Below, piece by piece: positions 33,245 to 43,400 of a stretch of DNA of 64,000 bases. Under the pieces are notes generated by a model. The model was not told where the DNA came from and did no database searches. It saw nothing but the letters and a program-made list of their open reading frames with translations. Source of the DNA: Cystobasidium ongulense (taxonomy: Eukaryota; Basidiomycota; Cystobasidiomycetes; Cystobasidiales; Cystobasidiaceae); NCBI GenBank assembly GCA_022835595.1, contig BQUP01000002.1:682001-746000 (forward strand), read 5' to 3'. Position 1 is the stretch's first letter. Every line of letters begins with the position of its first letter. The position numbers were made by a program, and so were the translations under genes.

Positions 33245-36200
33245 ATGCCGTCGCCGACCTCGAGAGCGCATGCAGGACTTGGATTAGGGATACCTCTCAC
33301 CGCCGACACCACCACCTCGAGCCAGTCGAAACTCAAGCAGCGTGCTACATTTGTCGCTGCAACCACGCCCAGCGTCTATGGCGACGAAGAGCATGCTTCG
33401 GGGCTGGGCATCATGGCAGAGTCCGATAGTAACCTGGGCGAAGGTAGCACCAGTCGCAGGACATTCGAGCATGCCGGCGGGATAAGAGAGAACCAGTACG
33501 CACGAGACGACGACACCCACAACGACGACAACGACAGCGACATCGTGTACTACGCTGGAGATAGCAGTGTCGCGAGCACCTCCAGCAGTCGTCCTGGCAC
33601 AAGTACAGGCGGCGGCAACAGGTCGCTGGATAATAATGCCACTCCTCTGGCAAGACAGCTTTCAGCATCAGGCTTCTCGACGCCTTTACTGGGGAAGTCC
33701 TCATTCTCGCACAATATAGACAGTACTCTCCCCCCATCACCTCGCTCTCCTAGCTTCTATCGCGATAAAGACGACCTCTCGTTTGAAGACCCAGCGCTGC
33801 GCTATGGGGGTCTACACGTGAATAGCAGCGAAAAGCTTTTGGATGGGAAAGAATACAGAAAGAACGGCTCAGCGACGACGGGCATACTTAATGGACTAGG
33901 CGTGAAACATGCTAATAGATCAGTGTCAAGTATCATCAATGTTCCTGGCTCGCCTGCTCTTGGCGCTACTATCGGATCTTCTTCCTCTTCGTCGGCCTCG
34001 TCCCCGTTAAATCCAGGGAGACCAGCTTCTGGATGGAGAGCTATCATTACTGGGAAGCGAAAAATACATCCACTTGCACTCGGACCAGCTTTCCTACTGG
34101 GCATCATACTGGCCGCATCTGGTATCTTCAGCTCAAGTGATCCTGCATCAACAGCGAGGTAAGTAGGACTACACGTGACGACGTGAACTTGTTTTTCCAG
34201 TGAAGCTGATTACAACTATACCTATAACCACTTTGACAGTCAATGGGCATCATCAATATCCTCCTCCTTCACTTCTCCCTCACTCAAAACCGCTCTATCA
34301 CGCCTGGCACGGCCAGAATACGTCTCACATTCCTCCGGGCATATCTACATGGATCAAGTTCGCACTTCATTAGGTCAAATTGACCATCCTATACATGAGT
34401 TGATACGTAATGCGACATATCAATGGGACTCGCTGTTAAACAGACAGAGTAAGACGCTCGGGGAAGCTGTATCCGAGTACAAGCGACGGTATAATCGGAA
34501 TCCTCCGAAAGGTTTCGATGACTGGTGAGTCTCAACCCAGAAATAGTTGCTTGAGCTGTTCATAGCTAACAAACCCTTCAAATTGCAGGTTTCGGTACGC
34601 TCAATCAAAGAATGTCATTCTAGTAGATGAATACGATCAAATTCATCGCGACATTCTACCGTTTTTATCATTATCACCAAAACTATTAAGAGAAAGAATG
34701 GAAGAAAAAGAAAAAGATGAATTTACACATACTTTTATAGTTAAAAATGGTGAAATTGAAATTATAGGAGCCAAAAAAGATTTAGGTAGAGCTAAAGATC
34801 AAGCTAATTTAATGAAGGATTTTGTTAAATTCTTACCTGAAGTTAATATCACAATGTCAGCTCATGATGGCCCTTCTATCCTTTTAAATCACGATCTAAG
34901 GGATAAACATGAATCGTTGGCTAGAGAAGGAAAGAAGATTGATGATTTAGAAGCGGAGGAATTGGGTGACGATCCTGCGTGAGTCCTTACCGTTCTTGGA
35001 CACATTTCGTATGCTGAGTATCTTGCTTGATTCGCGACCAATAGGAACTTTGGATTTAACCTCGCATGTCCTGAAGACTCTCGGATACGAAGCTTCTACA
35101 ATGGACTTGAACTAGGTGCTCTTCCTACAGGGCCAAGCTTCATTCAAGATCATCGACAAGCGATGGATCTCTGTCAAAATCCAGAATGGCAATACATGCA
35201 CGGATTTACAGCATGGCAAGGACCAAGACCAAAGAAATTAGAACCTCTATTTTCATTTAGCAAAACATCAATGCATAGTGATTTATTATGTGTTCCTTTG
35301 GAACAATTTGATAATACTCCTACAGATGATCCAATTTGGGAAAACAAGAAATTTGCCAAGATTATTTGGAGAGGCTCTATGACTGGTGTTTGGTTTGATA
35401 GAGTTTCATGGTGGAGAACTTCTCAAAGAACTAGATTACATTTCTTGTCTCAAGCTAAAACTGGAAGCAGATTCGTTAGATTTGTTGATTCTATGAAAGG
35501 TGGAAAAGGCAAAGGAGGAGGTACATATAATGAGGTAATTAGAGAAGAAGAAGTTGATTTGGAGACTTTAAATGAAAGATATCTTGATGCTGGATACGTT
35601 GGTGAATTACATCAATGTACAGAAGATGATGGTGGATGTGAAGCTATACCTAAACAGATTGAAACCGTCAAAGGAATGGATTGGGAAAGTCAGAATGACT
35701 ACAAGTATATCGTTGATACGGATGGTAATGCTTGGTCTGGTCGATTCCATCGTTTGATGGCGAGTAACTCACTAGTTCTCAAATCGACGGTATGTTTTTG
35801 TCCCCTTCCCTCTTGATATGCGCAATACTGACTTATTGATTATATGTTATCCTTATAGATCTTCCCTGAATGGTACTCGGATAGGATCATGCCCTGGGTG
35901 CAGTAAGTAATTATAGACGTCCGTGAAACGAATCAGCTAAACTAGTTTTCCCTTAATAATAGCTACGTGCCATTGAAGATAGATTATACAGATCTATATG
36001 ATCTAATGGCATTCTTCTCAGGAGATTTGGATGGTAATGGCGGGCACGACGATCTAGCCAAACAGATAGCGTACAATGGTAGAGACTGGACTGAAAAGCA
36101 TTGGAGAAGGGAGGATATGGAAGTCTGTAAGTAATATCTCTTTCAACCATCTTTCCTTTCCTAATATCTGAGTAAACGAGACTAATTAATATGAGATACC

Positions 36201-36350
36201 GTAGATGCCTTCCGGTTATACTTAGAATGGGCAAGAGTTACAGGTAAGCGCTTTCATCCCGATGCACTGCCCTATGTGATTTAAAGAAGCTAATTTTGTA
36301 CACTTGTCAAAATAGCTCACGATCCATCCCAGGCTGATTATGCGGCATAA
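33245..36350 (+). CDS. GT90-family glycosyltransferase (Cap10/Cxt1-like), type II membrane protein
   Basis: GT90 enzymes (Cryptococcus Cap10 and Cxt1, animal POGLUT/Rumi) transfer xylose or glucose in the secretory pathway. Eight exons: 33245-34158, 34201-34524, 34589-34978, 35045-35789, 35859-35902, 35963-36126, 36205-36243 and 36316-36350. A long Ser-rich cytosolic tail of about 270 residues precedes a single anchor, HPLALGPAFLLGIILAASGI (about 275-300). The luminal catalytic region shows FGFNLACPEDS, KFAKIIWRGSMTGVWFD and the family signature YKYIVDTDGNAWSGRFHRLM followed by ASNSLVLKST. Then come FPEWYSDRIMPWV and HYVPLKIDYTDLYDLM. The start is the first methionine after the leader. The catalytic exons are A+T rich (20 of 60 G+C at 35281-35340) while the tail is G+C rich (36 of 60 at 33301-33360). 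The donor sugar cannot be told from sequence. Confidence 0.92.
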
Positions 36351-36811
36351 TTTGGTGGAATTTGCTACCTTGGTCGTTACTTTGCATTATACAGCAGCAT
36401 GAATGGAGGAGGGGCGTTATTTGGATAAGAATGCCTAAATGGCATACTCAGAAGAGAATAAGATTGTGGGCAAAATCATGAAAGGAGGTGGAAATGTACA
36501 ATGTGTGAAGTTCACGTTAGTCCTCAGAAAATCGCAGCATTCTCATTTAGTGGTGTATATAAAAGTTCGGTGCAAGTAAATTGGTTTTGCTTCTACAGTA
36601 GAGGCCACGATCCCGACCCACTAGGCTTCTTTCCTGTTCTGAAGGATGCGCTAAATAACAGTATGTAATCCTTGCATTCACCTTACGAACGAAGTTGGCC
36701 ACGCGGTTTCGCATATTGGAACTGTACCATAGCGAGGATATTGTACAACAACATGTTCTTCGATTAGTGCCAACTGCTGCTAAAAAATCAATATCAGGGA
36801 ACTGAGATAGC
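36351..36811. other. Convergent 3' flanks, GT90 / TRM7
   Basis: Spacer between convergent genes. It contains a TATATAAAAG string (about 36556) with no reading frame or RNA gene recognisable downstream. Confidence 0.45.
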
Positions 36812-38202
36812 CTATTGCTTCGTGCGATTTCGCTCCAGGTACGCTTTATATGGAGGAGCTGTCGGAGGCGCGACTGGATTCAAGGATGGTCCATCTGGAA
36901 GAGGGTATGTCTTGTCCGCATCGAATCCTCTGCGAATAGAGAGACGAGTTATGCCTTGATTAGTCTTCCGTAGACACTGCTTCCGATTGATAAAGTACAC
37001 GTACGACAAGTCACCTGCAGCTACGAAAGGAGCGATAAAACGCATGTCATCCTTTGCTTCTTCGTATGCGAAATCAAGTAATGGTTTTGACATGTCCAGC
37101 TCAAAACCTTTCGGTAAGACGTAATTTTGGCACACTACGAATGCCTCTGTGGGACATCAAGTAAAGAAGTCAGATCGGGTTCATTCGACGCTGTCTTTGT
37201 GATGTACTTGCCCATCGAACTATTACGCGAGCTGCGTGGTTTGGCACAAGTAACTTTTTCGAAGAAACATGATAATTGATCGAACAGGAGGGACACATCG
37301 CGTCCTCGGAAGATTTTGGCTACGAAAGTACCGCCTGGTTTGAGGACGTGAAGTGTGATATGTAAAGCCTACGAAGAGTGCATGAGATTTGCATAGAAGT
37401 CGCAAGAAAGGCGAAGTTGACTTACTGCTAGGAGCAGTTGCGCTTGCATATATTCATCCAAGTCGTGTAGGCCGGTGACTGCAAATCTGATTAGTCGAGG
37501 TCCGCAAGTACGTTTGTAAGTGGAACTCACCATCAGGTGCACCATCGCATACGACCACTTTTACGCCTGCGTCAGCTAAGGCCTTCCGGTGGCATTTGTA
37601 CAAACGTCTTACAATCTGCTAGATCCCCTTTGAAATGCGAAATGATAGCTTCAGCTGTCGAAGACTTGGTAATATCGCCTTGCAGCTGTATCACGTCGGG
37701 TAGAGGGAGCATCGGTTGTAGGTCCACTGCCACTATAGTAGGCTTCACTTCGGCATTTGGACGTTCTTTGCTGTGTGTCAGAAGGTCAGGTCAGATATTT
37801 TACTTTGATAAGATGGCATAATAGGGTTAAAGCTACACTAGCTTCTGGCTGAGTACTTGCGACCAGCTCCCTGTGTAGAAAGACAGGTCAATCAATATTT
37901 CGGATGGCAATTGAGCAATACTTACCAGGAGCAGCACATAGGTCTGCAACTCTAGTCACGCCTTCAAATAGGTGGTACTCTTCGTCGAGATGGAGGAGCT
38001 ATGGAGAGATTGCTCAGCTTGAATCGCTTTTTGCATGCAAAGGTGTGTCTAGTCTATACCTTGTATGCCGACCGAGCTCTCCAGCCGTCAGACTTTCCCA
38101 GCCGGTCTACGAACGAGACAGTCCAGTCAGCGAGCGCAAGCGAAGAGGTCGATGTAGAGTGCGAGGCGTACAGTATACATCTCGCTTGTCTTTTGATGGC
38201 AT
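36812..38202 (-). CDS. TRM7: tRNA 2'-O-ribose methyltransferase Trm7 (FtsJ family)
   Basis: Trm7 methylates anticodon-loop ribose 2'-OH groups (positions 32 and 34) using SAM in the cytosol. The gene has about eight or nine small exons. The first are 38202-38172, 38106-38060, 37998-37926 and from 37870. Together they read [46 protein letters not shown] and [15 protein letters not shown], the expected FtsJ N terminus with SAM motif DLCAAPGSW. Further exons give [64 protein letters not shown] and KIFRGRD. The K-D-K-E catalytic tetrad is compatible with these. The C-terminal extension ends [10 protein letters not shown]. The length and the cytosolic-type N terminus without a presequence favour Trm7 over nucleolar Spb1 or mitochondrial Mrm2. 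Two inner splice sites are not certain. Confidence 0.92.
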
Positions 38203-38550
38203 CTTGGTCAGGAAAAGAGAAAAGCACAAGGTCCTGATTTCCTGATCACGGGCTGGCTGCCCACAATTCAGCAGACACAGCCAGTATGGTAGCACTCAGG
38301 CAGGTAGGCAGGTTGAGACGTGAATGATGAGAGATTGTAGTTGATTGTTCTCGTTAGACCGCTATCCTGTTCATAACTCACAGTCCTGCATTCAGATGGC
38401 GGTCCAGCGTTAAGGACTCTATAGCGCGTCCACGAGCAGCTCTTTGTCGAATGTCAACCAAAACACACCAGCACAAGAATGCAATAACAAGACATCGACG
38501 AGCTCTGCAGTCGCAGGTGCTCGAGTACATAGCTACAGCTCAACAGCAGC
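38203..38550. promoter_or_regulatory. Divergent intergenic region, TRM7 / chromodomain gene
   Basis: A 348-bp head-to-head spacer. No clear motif or small gene was seen. Confidence 0.4.
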
Positions 38551-39914
38551 ATGTCGTACAAGGGCGTCGGGCTCTTTACCTCGAGTCCACTATCAGCACC
38601 ACCAAGCTCGTCCCGCAAGCCAGTCGCTTCGACAAGCCGCGTGTTGCTGGAAGACAGCGAGCAAGAGGAGGTGGACTTCACGGACGATGGAGACGATAAC
38701 GAAGATGATGAAGACGATGGCGAGGACACTAGCGGCCTTGCGGAAGGCGAATTCGATGTCGAAGCCATCCTTGCCAGGCGCGGCGGCTACAATGGGAAGA
38801 CATTGATGTACAAGATTCGATGGGTGAGCGGGTCGTTCGGTGAAGTCTGGTGCTCAGAGTGTTGACTGAATGCGGATCGCTTCTCGCTACAGGCTGGATT
38901 TGGCCCTGATGCCGACACGTGAGTATTGACGGCGCTTCCTCCTGCCCTCCAGGCCAGAGTTAATTCGTGTATCGACTTCTCAGCTGGGAACCTCGGGAAA
39001 ACATATCGGCGAACGATCTCGTTGAAGACTTCGAACGCAAGCACCTGGTACCGCAGAGGGAAAAACGGTCCAAAGATAATGACAAGGGCAAGAAGCTGAA
39101 GACTCGTAAGTGATCAGACTGCAATATCTACCTAACATGATTGATTCATTCTGATATAGCCCATATTTTAGCATCTACAACGCATACTAAGAAGTCACAT
39201 TCAGCTGTATCAACATCACAAATACGCAGTATAGCTTTAGCCAAAGCACCAGCAAGAAGATACCGAGATAAAAGCGAGAAACCTTTATTTTGGAAGGAGC
39301 CTCTGCCCTACACGGCCGATGAACTCATTATACCCGTTTCCTCTCTCGTAGCGGATGCAGCATGGTCAAGAATACGATCGTATATTAACAATACAAGAAA
39401 TCAACCGAGAGGATTTCGGAAATTGGTAGCTATCCATCCTTCAACTTTGGTTCGGTTAAGAACACAAACACCAAGCTCCAAATTAAATTCGTATTTCCGC
39501 GTAGCGGTGAAGGAAACGGTACAACTTATAAAGGAGAATCAGCTAGTCATGTTTGGGAATGGAGCTTTCCCACAGAAAAGCCCCTTCTGGAATGCGGCGC
39601 TCGACGATGTTATTGTCGGCGGCGAACCCTTTCGACTATCATGGCCTTATGGGATAGAAGAACCAGATCAGGAAGTTCGTAAGTCTCCCATTCTATAGTA
39701 CTCAATCACTACAGGTACAGGAACCTGCTAACGCGCCAGCTTGTGCTTTACAATAGTCCACATCATAGCTGCTCTTCAGCACATGCCGGCACGACTGGGA
39801 TCACAAACAAGATGCAGGCTTCTGGTCCGGCATGTCGAGATAAATCTGAAGAAAGCCTGCAATTACTTCAATGTCGATGTCATAGATGCTAAAAGCTTCA
39901 TCAAGGGGCTGTGA
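38551..39914 (+). CDS. Chromodomain protein with unrecognised C-terminal half
   Basis: Five exons (38551-38823, 38893-38918, 38984-39105, 39172-39678, 39757-39914) sum to 361 residues. An acidic N-terminal stretch (about 35-62) precedes a chromodomain at about 66-120: EFDVEAILARR, GKTLMYKIRW, AGFGPDADTWEPRENI and DLVEDFERK. The aromatic cage positions typical of methyl-lysine readers (the F of EFDVE, the W of KIRW and the W of TWEP) are present, so H3K9me- or H3K27me-type binding is plausible. A basic linker follows (REKRSKDNDKGKKLK). The remaining about 220 residues form an apparently globular region (LVADAAWSRIRSYI, ENQLVMFGNGAFP, SWPYGIEEPD, LHIIAALQHMPARLG). I do not recognise it, and it is not an obvious chromoshadow domain. 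Exons 1-3 are more G+C rich than exon 4. Confidence 0.85.
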
Positions 39915-40572
39915 AGATTTCCTCGCACACCATCAGCCTAGACGTTTACATGGCCATCAAGAAGTCGTGAAGTTGTCTATAGCATGCATGCGCTCCTATA
40001 TCTGCAGTATTGTCATTGTACCACTACGTACAACTTTTCATACGCCATAATCAAAATCAGTCCCCTCAATGTCTAACGTCCAGAATGGTACCGCGAAAGG
40101 CGGACCATTCTCTGGCATGCACAGTTGATTGGTCAAAGCTCATCAAGGTATCGGTATGATCCTGGTCGCAGCCAGATTAGGCAACACCCTTTGGCTGCTT
40201 TCGATTGTCTGACTGTGGCGCAACGTTGAAACCTGTCTCCCTTGTTCCCGACAAGACACGACAGGACAGAATGGAGATTTCACAAACTCAACGCCTACAA
40301 TCAAAGCTATCAAATCAACTTTCGTTGGTGGACAGGAATCGCTACCGTATGACTATTTCTTTCTACAGTGCTTTCCTTTGCGGGCGTCTGTCATTCAGGT
40401 CTTCAAGTGATCCTGCGCACCTCTGTTGGTAAGACCGTAGACGTTTGGTAGCTAAGCACGTTTTCAACAAGACTGACGAGCTTCACCGCCCGTACAAAGC
40501 TTGCAAGCTTGTAGAAATGCGCTCACAACCTTTCACACACAGCATAGCATAGCACAGGCGGAAAAACTCGTA

Positions 40573-40762
40573 AGCTTTCAAGAGATGCACGCATAGCCTA
40601 GCGCCTATTCGTAAGCAAGGACGACAAATCAGGCGAGCTTGTGAGAGATGCACGCATAGCCCAACGACGTATCGTAGAGCACGAGCGAGGAAAATGGTGA
40701 GCTTGTGCGAGATGGACGCATAGCCTGACGAAACACTGCATAGCAGAGACCTGGGGATGTCC
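40573..40762 (+). repeat. Three degenerate 63-64-bp direct repeats
   Basis: Units start with AGCTT at 40573, 40636 and 40700, spacings of 63 and 64 bases. The shared core is AGCTT, four variable bases, then GAGATGCACGCATAGCC (one mismatch in the third copy). The remaining about 37 bases of each unit are much more diverged. A weaker related copy may begin at 40506. The array ends about 30 bp before a TATA box, so it may act as an upstream activating element. That is inference. Confidence 0.75.
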
Positions 40763-40792
40763 CCGTTGGTCTCGTCCCCTGCGACCGTCGCC

Positions 40793-40800
40793 TATAAAAG
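40793..40800 (+). promoter_or_regulatory. TATA box of the orphan gene
   Basis: TATAAAAG at 40793-40800 sits in a G+C-rich context, followed by a pyrimidine-rich initiator-like stretch (CTCTTGTCTCTTTCCTCTCT). It lies 198 bp upstream of the ATG at 40991 and is the clearest TATA element in the window. Confidence 0.6.
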
Positions 40801-40990
40801 CCCTCTTGTCTCTTTCCTCTCTCCCTAACTTTCTCCTCCTTTTGCCGACATATGCCGACATACTACTCACTGCCAAGTCCTTATCCGCTCTATATACCAG
40901 ACTCGCATACACTATCGTGCCATCTCTCAGACTCGGTTTCCGGAAGCTAGCCACGGTCATCTTCAACGCTTCGGCACCGTATAATTTGTG

Positions 40991-41521
40991 ATGGCACAGC
41001 AGTATTTACTCCCGGCCAACAGGATAGGTCGTGCGGAATGGACGAACAATGTGTACGTTCGAGTATCCATTCCTGCTGGTCACTTCGATGCTCACAATCA
41101 ACTAAGATCTGAAAATCCTGGTGATGTCTCTAACACGTGGCCACCAGAGCTGTTCACCGAATTAGTGAGCTTCAACCCATCGCATGTCCCGGGAACGGCG
41201 AACGGGCATGTGCGGATACCTCGGATCCGCTTTACCACATTTGATCAAAACACCATCCTGCCTGTAGCATCAACAGCCGCTTGGGCCCCTCTATCAGGCT
41301 CCTATAACGCCGTATGGGATGTGGCAGGGCCGATGTTCAGGTTGGTACAGCCAGGCGGGACAAACGTAGGGGCAGGACCAAACTTCCCGCCACCGCCACC
41401 ATCAGGAGGTGCAGGAGGTGCAGGAGGAGGGAGTGGGCAACCCAAGCCGAAGCGCCAAGGCAGACCCAAGGGCGCTCATCCAAACCCCAAGTCTGTTGGA
41501 GTTGGCTCCACATGCCACTAA
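40991..41521 (+). CDS. Orphan 176-residue protein, intronless
   Basis: One exon from the first ATG after the TATA box gives 176 residues. I do not recognise a family. Residues 1-110 look like a compact beta-rich unit: short hydrophobic strands such as NVYVRVSIPAG, GHVRIPRIRFTTF and PMFRLVQPGG, with several Trp and Pro. Residues about 125-150 are Pro/Gly-rich, and the C terminus is basic (KPKRQGRPKGAHPNPK) with an AT-hook-like GRP core. There is no signal peptide or membrane segment. The strong TATA box, upstream repeats and lack of introns set it apart from its neighbours. Coding status rests on frame length, start context and composition only. Confidence 0.6.
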   Translation: MAQQYLLPANRIGRAEWTNNVYVRVSIPAGHFDAHNQLRSENPGDVSNTWPPELFTELVSFNPSHVPGTANGHVRIPRIRFTTFDQNTILPVASTAAWAPLSGSYNAVWDVAGPMFRLVQPGGTNVGAGPNFPPPPPSGGAGGAGGGSGQPKPKRQGRPKGAHPNPKSVGVGSTCH

Positions 41522-41802
41522 TGGATAGAGCAGAGCACCTATTCCTTTAGGTTGTGCCTATGCACTGTATGCAGCGATGTATAGAGTATGAACGGCCTGC
41601 AGTGTCTTGTGTGTATCATCTATTTCTTTCCTTCCGCATGCCATTTTATTCCATACATTACTGTCTTGCCAGCTTTTCAGTCTTACCATCAGTCATTGCG
41701 CTCGTTGCCATTCGAACGTTGCCCTAGCCTCTGCTTCTGCCAACCACACACACGCGCGCTTGCTTTGCTCGGATACGTTTCTGTCAATTGGCAGCCTCGA
41801 GA

Positions 41803-42958
41803 ATGTCACAGATCACATGGCAGACGGTATCAATGCGTCTTCAAGCGGCTGGTCGGAGCTCCGTACGCATGCATGCAACGCCATCAACCTCGTTGGCCGT
41901 CAAGGGAAATCAAGCACGCCAGTCGAGCCAGCGCTTTACTAGCACATCAAGCTCGTTGCATCAAGCGGTGAATCGTTCATTGAGGCAGAAGCTGAAATCT
42001 GGAAGCAGTTGGAAAGAGCAGAGCCATCGAAGCTGGCGGCGAGATCATCACCTTCTTTTTGCTGCGAGAAGTCGGATCATCAATGGGCAGGCTTCAGGAC
42101 ATAGAGCTTTCAGCAGTTCAGCAAGTGAGTAATACGGTCTATACAGTATCTGCTTCATTAAACTGATCCATCGATGCGTGCTGCAGTACATTTGCATGGA
42201 GGCAAAGGTCGGCCTGCACCAGGGACTGGGTAAGTCTATGTAAGTATTACAGACAGCAAGACAGCTGAGCCGGAAGCGTACAAATCATTCTACAGCATCA
42301 AAGTCACCTTCATGAACTCAAAAGGCGAAGTGATAAAGACTGTCGAGGGCAATGAGGGAGATGATATTGTCGACCTGTCTTGGGAATACGATCTCGATAT
42401 CGAAGGTACGTAGGATCCCGCCTGAGCAAGATCTGACGCTTGCATAGATGACTTACTCTCTGGCTGCCTCTCTTGTGCATACATATTCCCACACCTGCAG
42501 CTGCGTGCGAAAAGTCAATAGCTTGCTCGACTTGCCACGTTATTTTAGATCCAGAAAGCTTTGACAAGCTAGAGGAGCCATCGGATGAAGAGAATGTAGG
42601 TGAAAATTGTCCAAGAACACGATACAACAAGTCTAACGTTATAACATTGTGATTTATTCATGTTTCAGGACATGCTGGATATGGCTTTCGGCCTAGAAGA
42701 CACGTGAGTTTAGTACCATTCATGGCCTTCGCTCGCTTCTGGTACATTTGCTGACTGGCTCTTTGCGTATGTCATCCGTCGTCTACAGATCTCGCCTAGG
42801 GTGTCAAGTCAAGCTCACCCGTGAGGTAGACGGCATGACAGTCAAGCTTCCATCCGCAACTCGCAATTTCGCAGTAGACGGTTAGTGTGGAGCATTAGGC
42901 GCAGCATAACAGACAGGCTGACTACAACCGTCCTACAGGCCACAAGTCGAAGCATTAG
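41803..42958 (+). CDS. YAH1: Mitochondrial [2Fe-2S] ferredoxin (adrenodoxin type)
   Basis: Yah1 passes electrons from ferredoxin reductase (Arh1) to mitochondrial Fe-S cluster assembly and heme A synthesis. Seven exons (41803-42124, 42187-42229, 42296-42405, 42501-42595, 42669-42703, 42789-42880, 42939-42958) total 238 residues. The first about 105 residues are Arg/Ser-rich without acidic clusters ([20 protein letters not shown]), a plausible presequence. The ferredoxin core begins [20 protein letters not shown]. The cluster ligands are all present: [14 protein letters not shown] supplies three cysteines (spacing C-x5-C-x2-C) and [10 protein letters not shown] the fourth. [10 protein letters not shown] and [19 protein letters not shown] are family-typical. 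It lacks the Cox15 fusion seen in S. pombe Etp1. Confidence 0.95.
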
Positions 42959-43400
42959 TCGTTCTAGTCGAAGGATTCTGTGTGCATATCTGCAATGTAA
43001 CCCAGCTCGCATCTACTGTACGCCACTGCTGGCTGTCAAATCAGATTCAATGTGAATGTGACAGCATGTTACTGGTTGAGGAGCGGTTGATGTGTCTTGG
43101 GACACTGTCTGTATCTGCTTGCCTGCCTGCGGCCATGTTTGCTTCTCTTGCTGTACCTCGAATCAGCTACACGCGCCGACAGATTACCGCACATGATCTG
43201 CTTTCCTCAACGCATCAGCTTGTCAAGACATCTTGACTCCATACGAGACCCAGCCTAGCCCAACCTCACAGCGTGCCATTCTGCACGGCAGTACACACAC
43301 TCGCCGAGGCAGCAGCAACTGAGCGGGCCGCAGGTTCTGCTCTGGAGGACAGATATCTGGCAAGCTGGAGAGCTGGAAGAAGCACCAGCGGGTGGACAGC
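42959..43400. promoter_or_regulatory. Intergenic region, YAH1 3' / GT69 5'
   Basis: This 442-bp spacer separates two genes on the same strand. It should hold the YAH1 3' flank and the GT69 promoter. No distinct motif was recognised. Confidence 0.4.

Larger units (their letters stand above)
39915..40990. promoter_or_regulatory. Long intergenic/promoter region with tandem repeats
   Basis: This is the largest gene-free stretch in the window (1,076 bp). It contains the 3' flank of the chromodomain gene, a unique central part without recognisable genes, a degenerate tandem repeat (40573-40762) and a TATA box (40793) leading into the gene at 40991. No tRNA or other RNA gene was recognised. Confidence 0.6.

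Noticed and set aside
36550-36570. TATATAAAAG as a promoter for a hidden small gene
   Set aside because: It lies between two convergent gene ends, and no reading frame or RNA structure was recognisable downstream on either strand.
39915-40500. Possible tRNA or other RNA gene in the long intergenic region
   Set aside because: No A-box/B-box pair with a closing acceptor stem could be found by eye.
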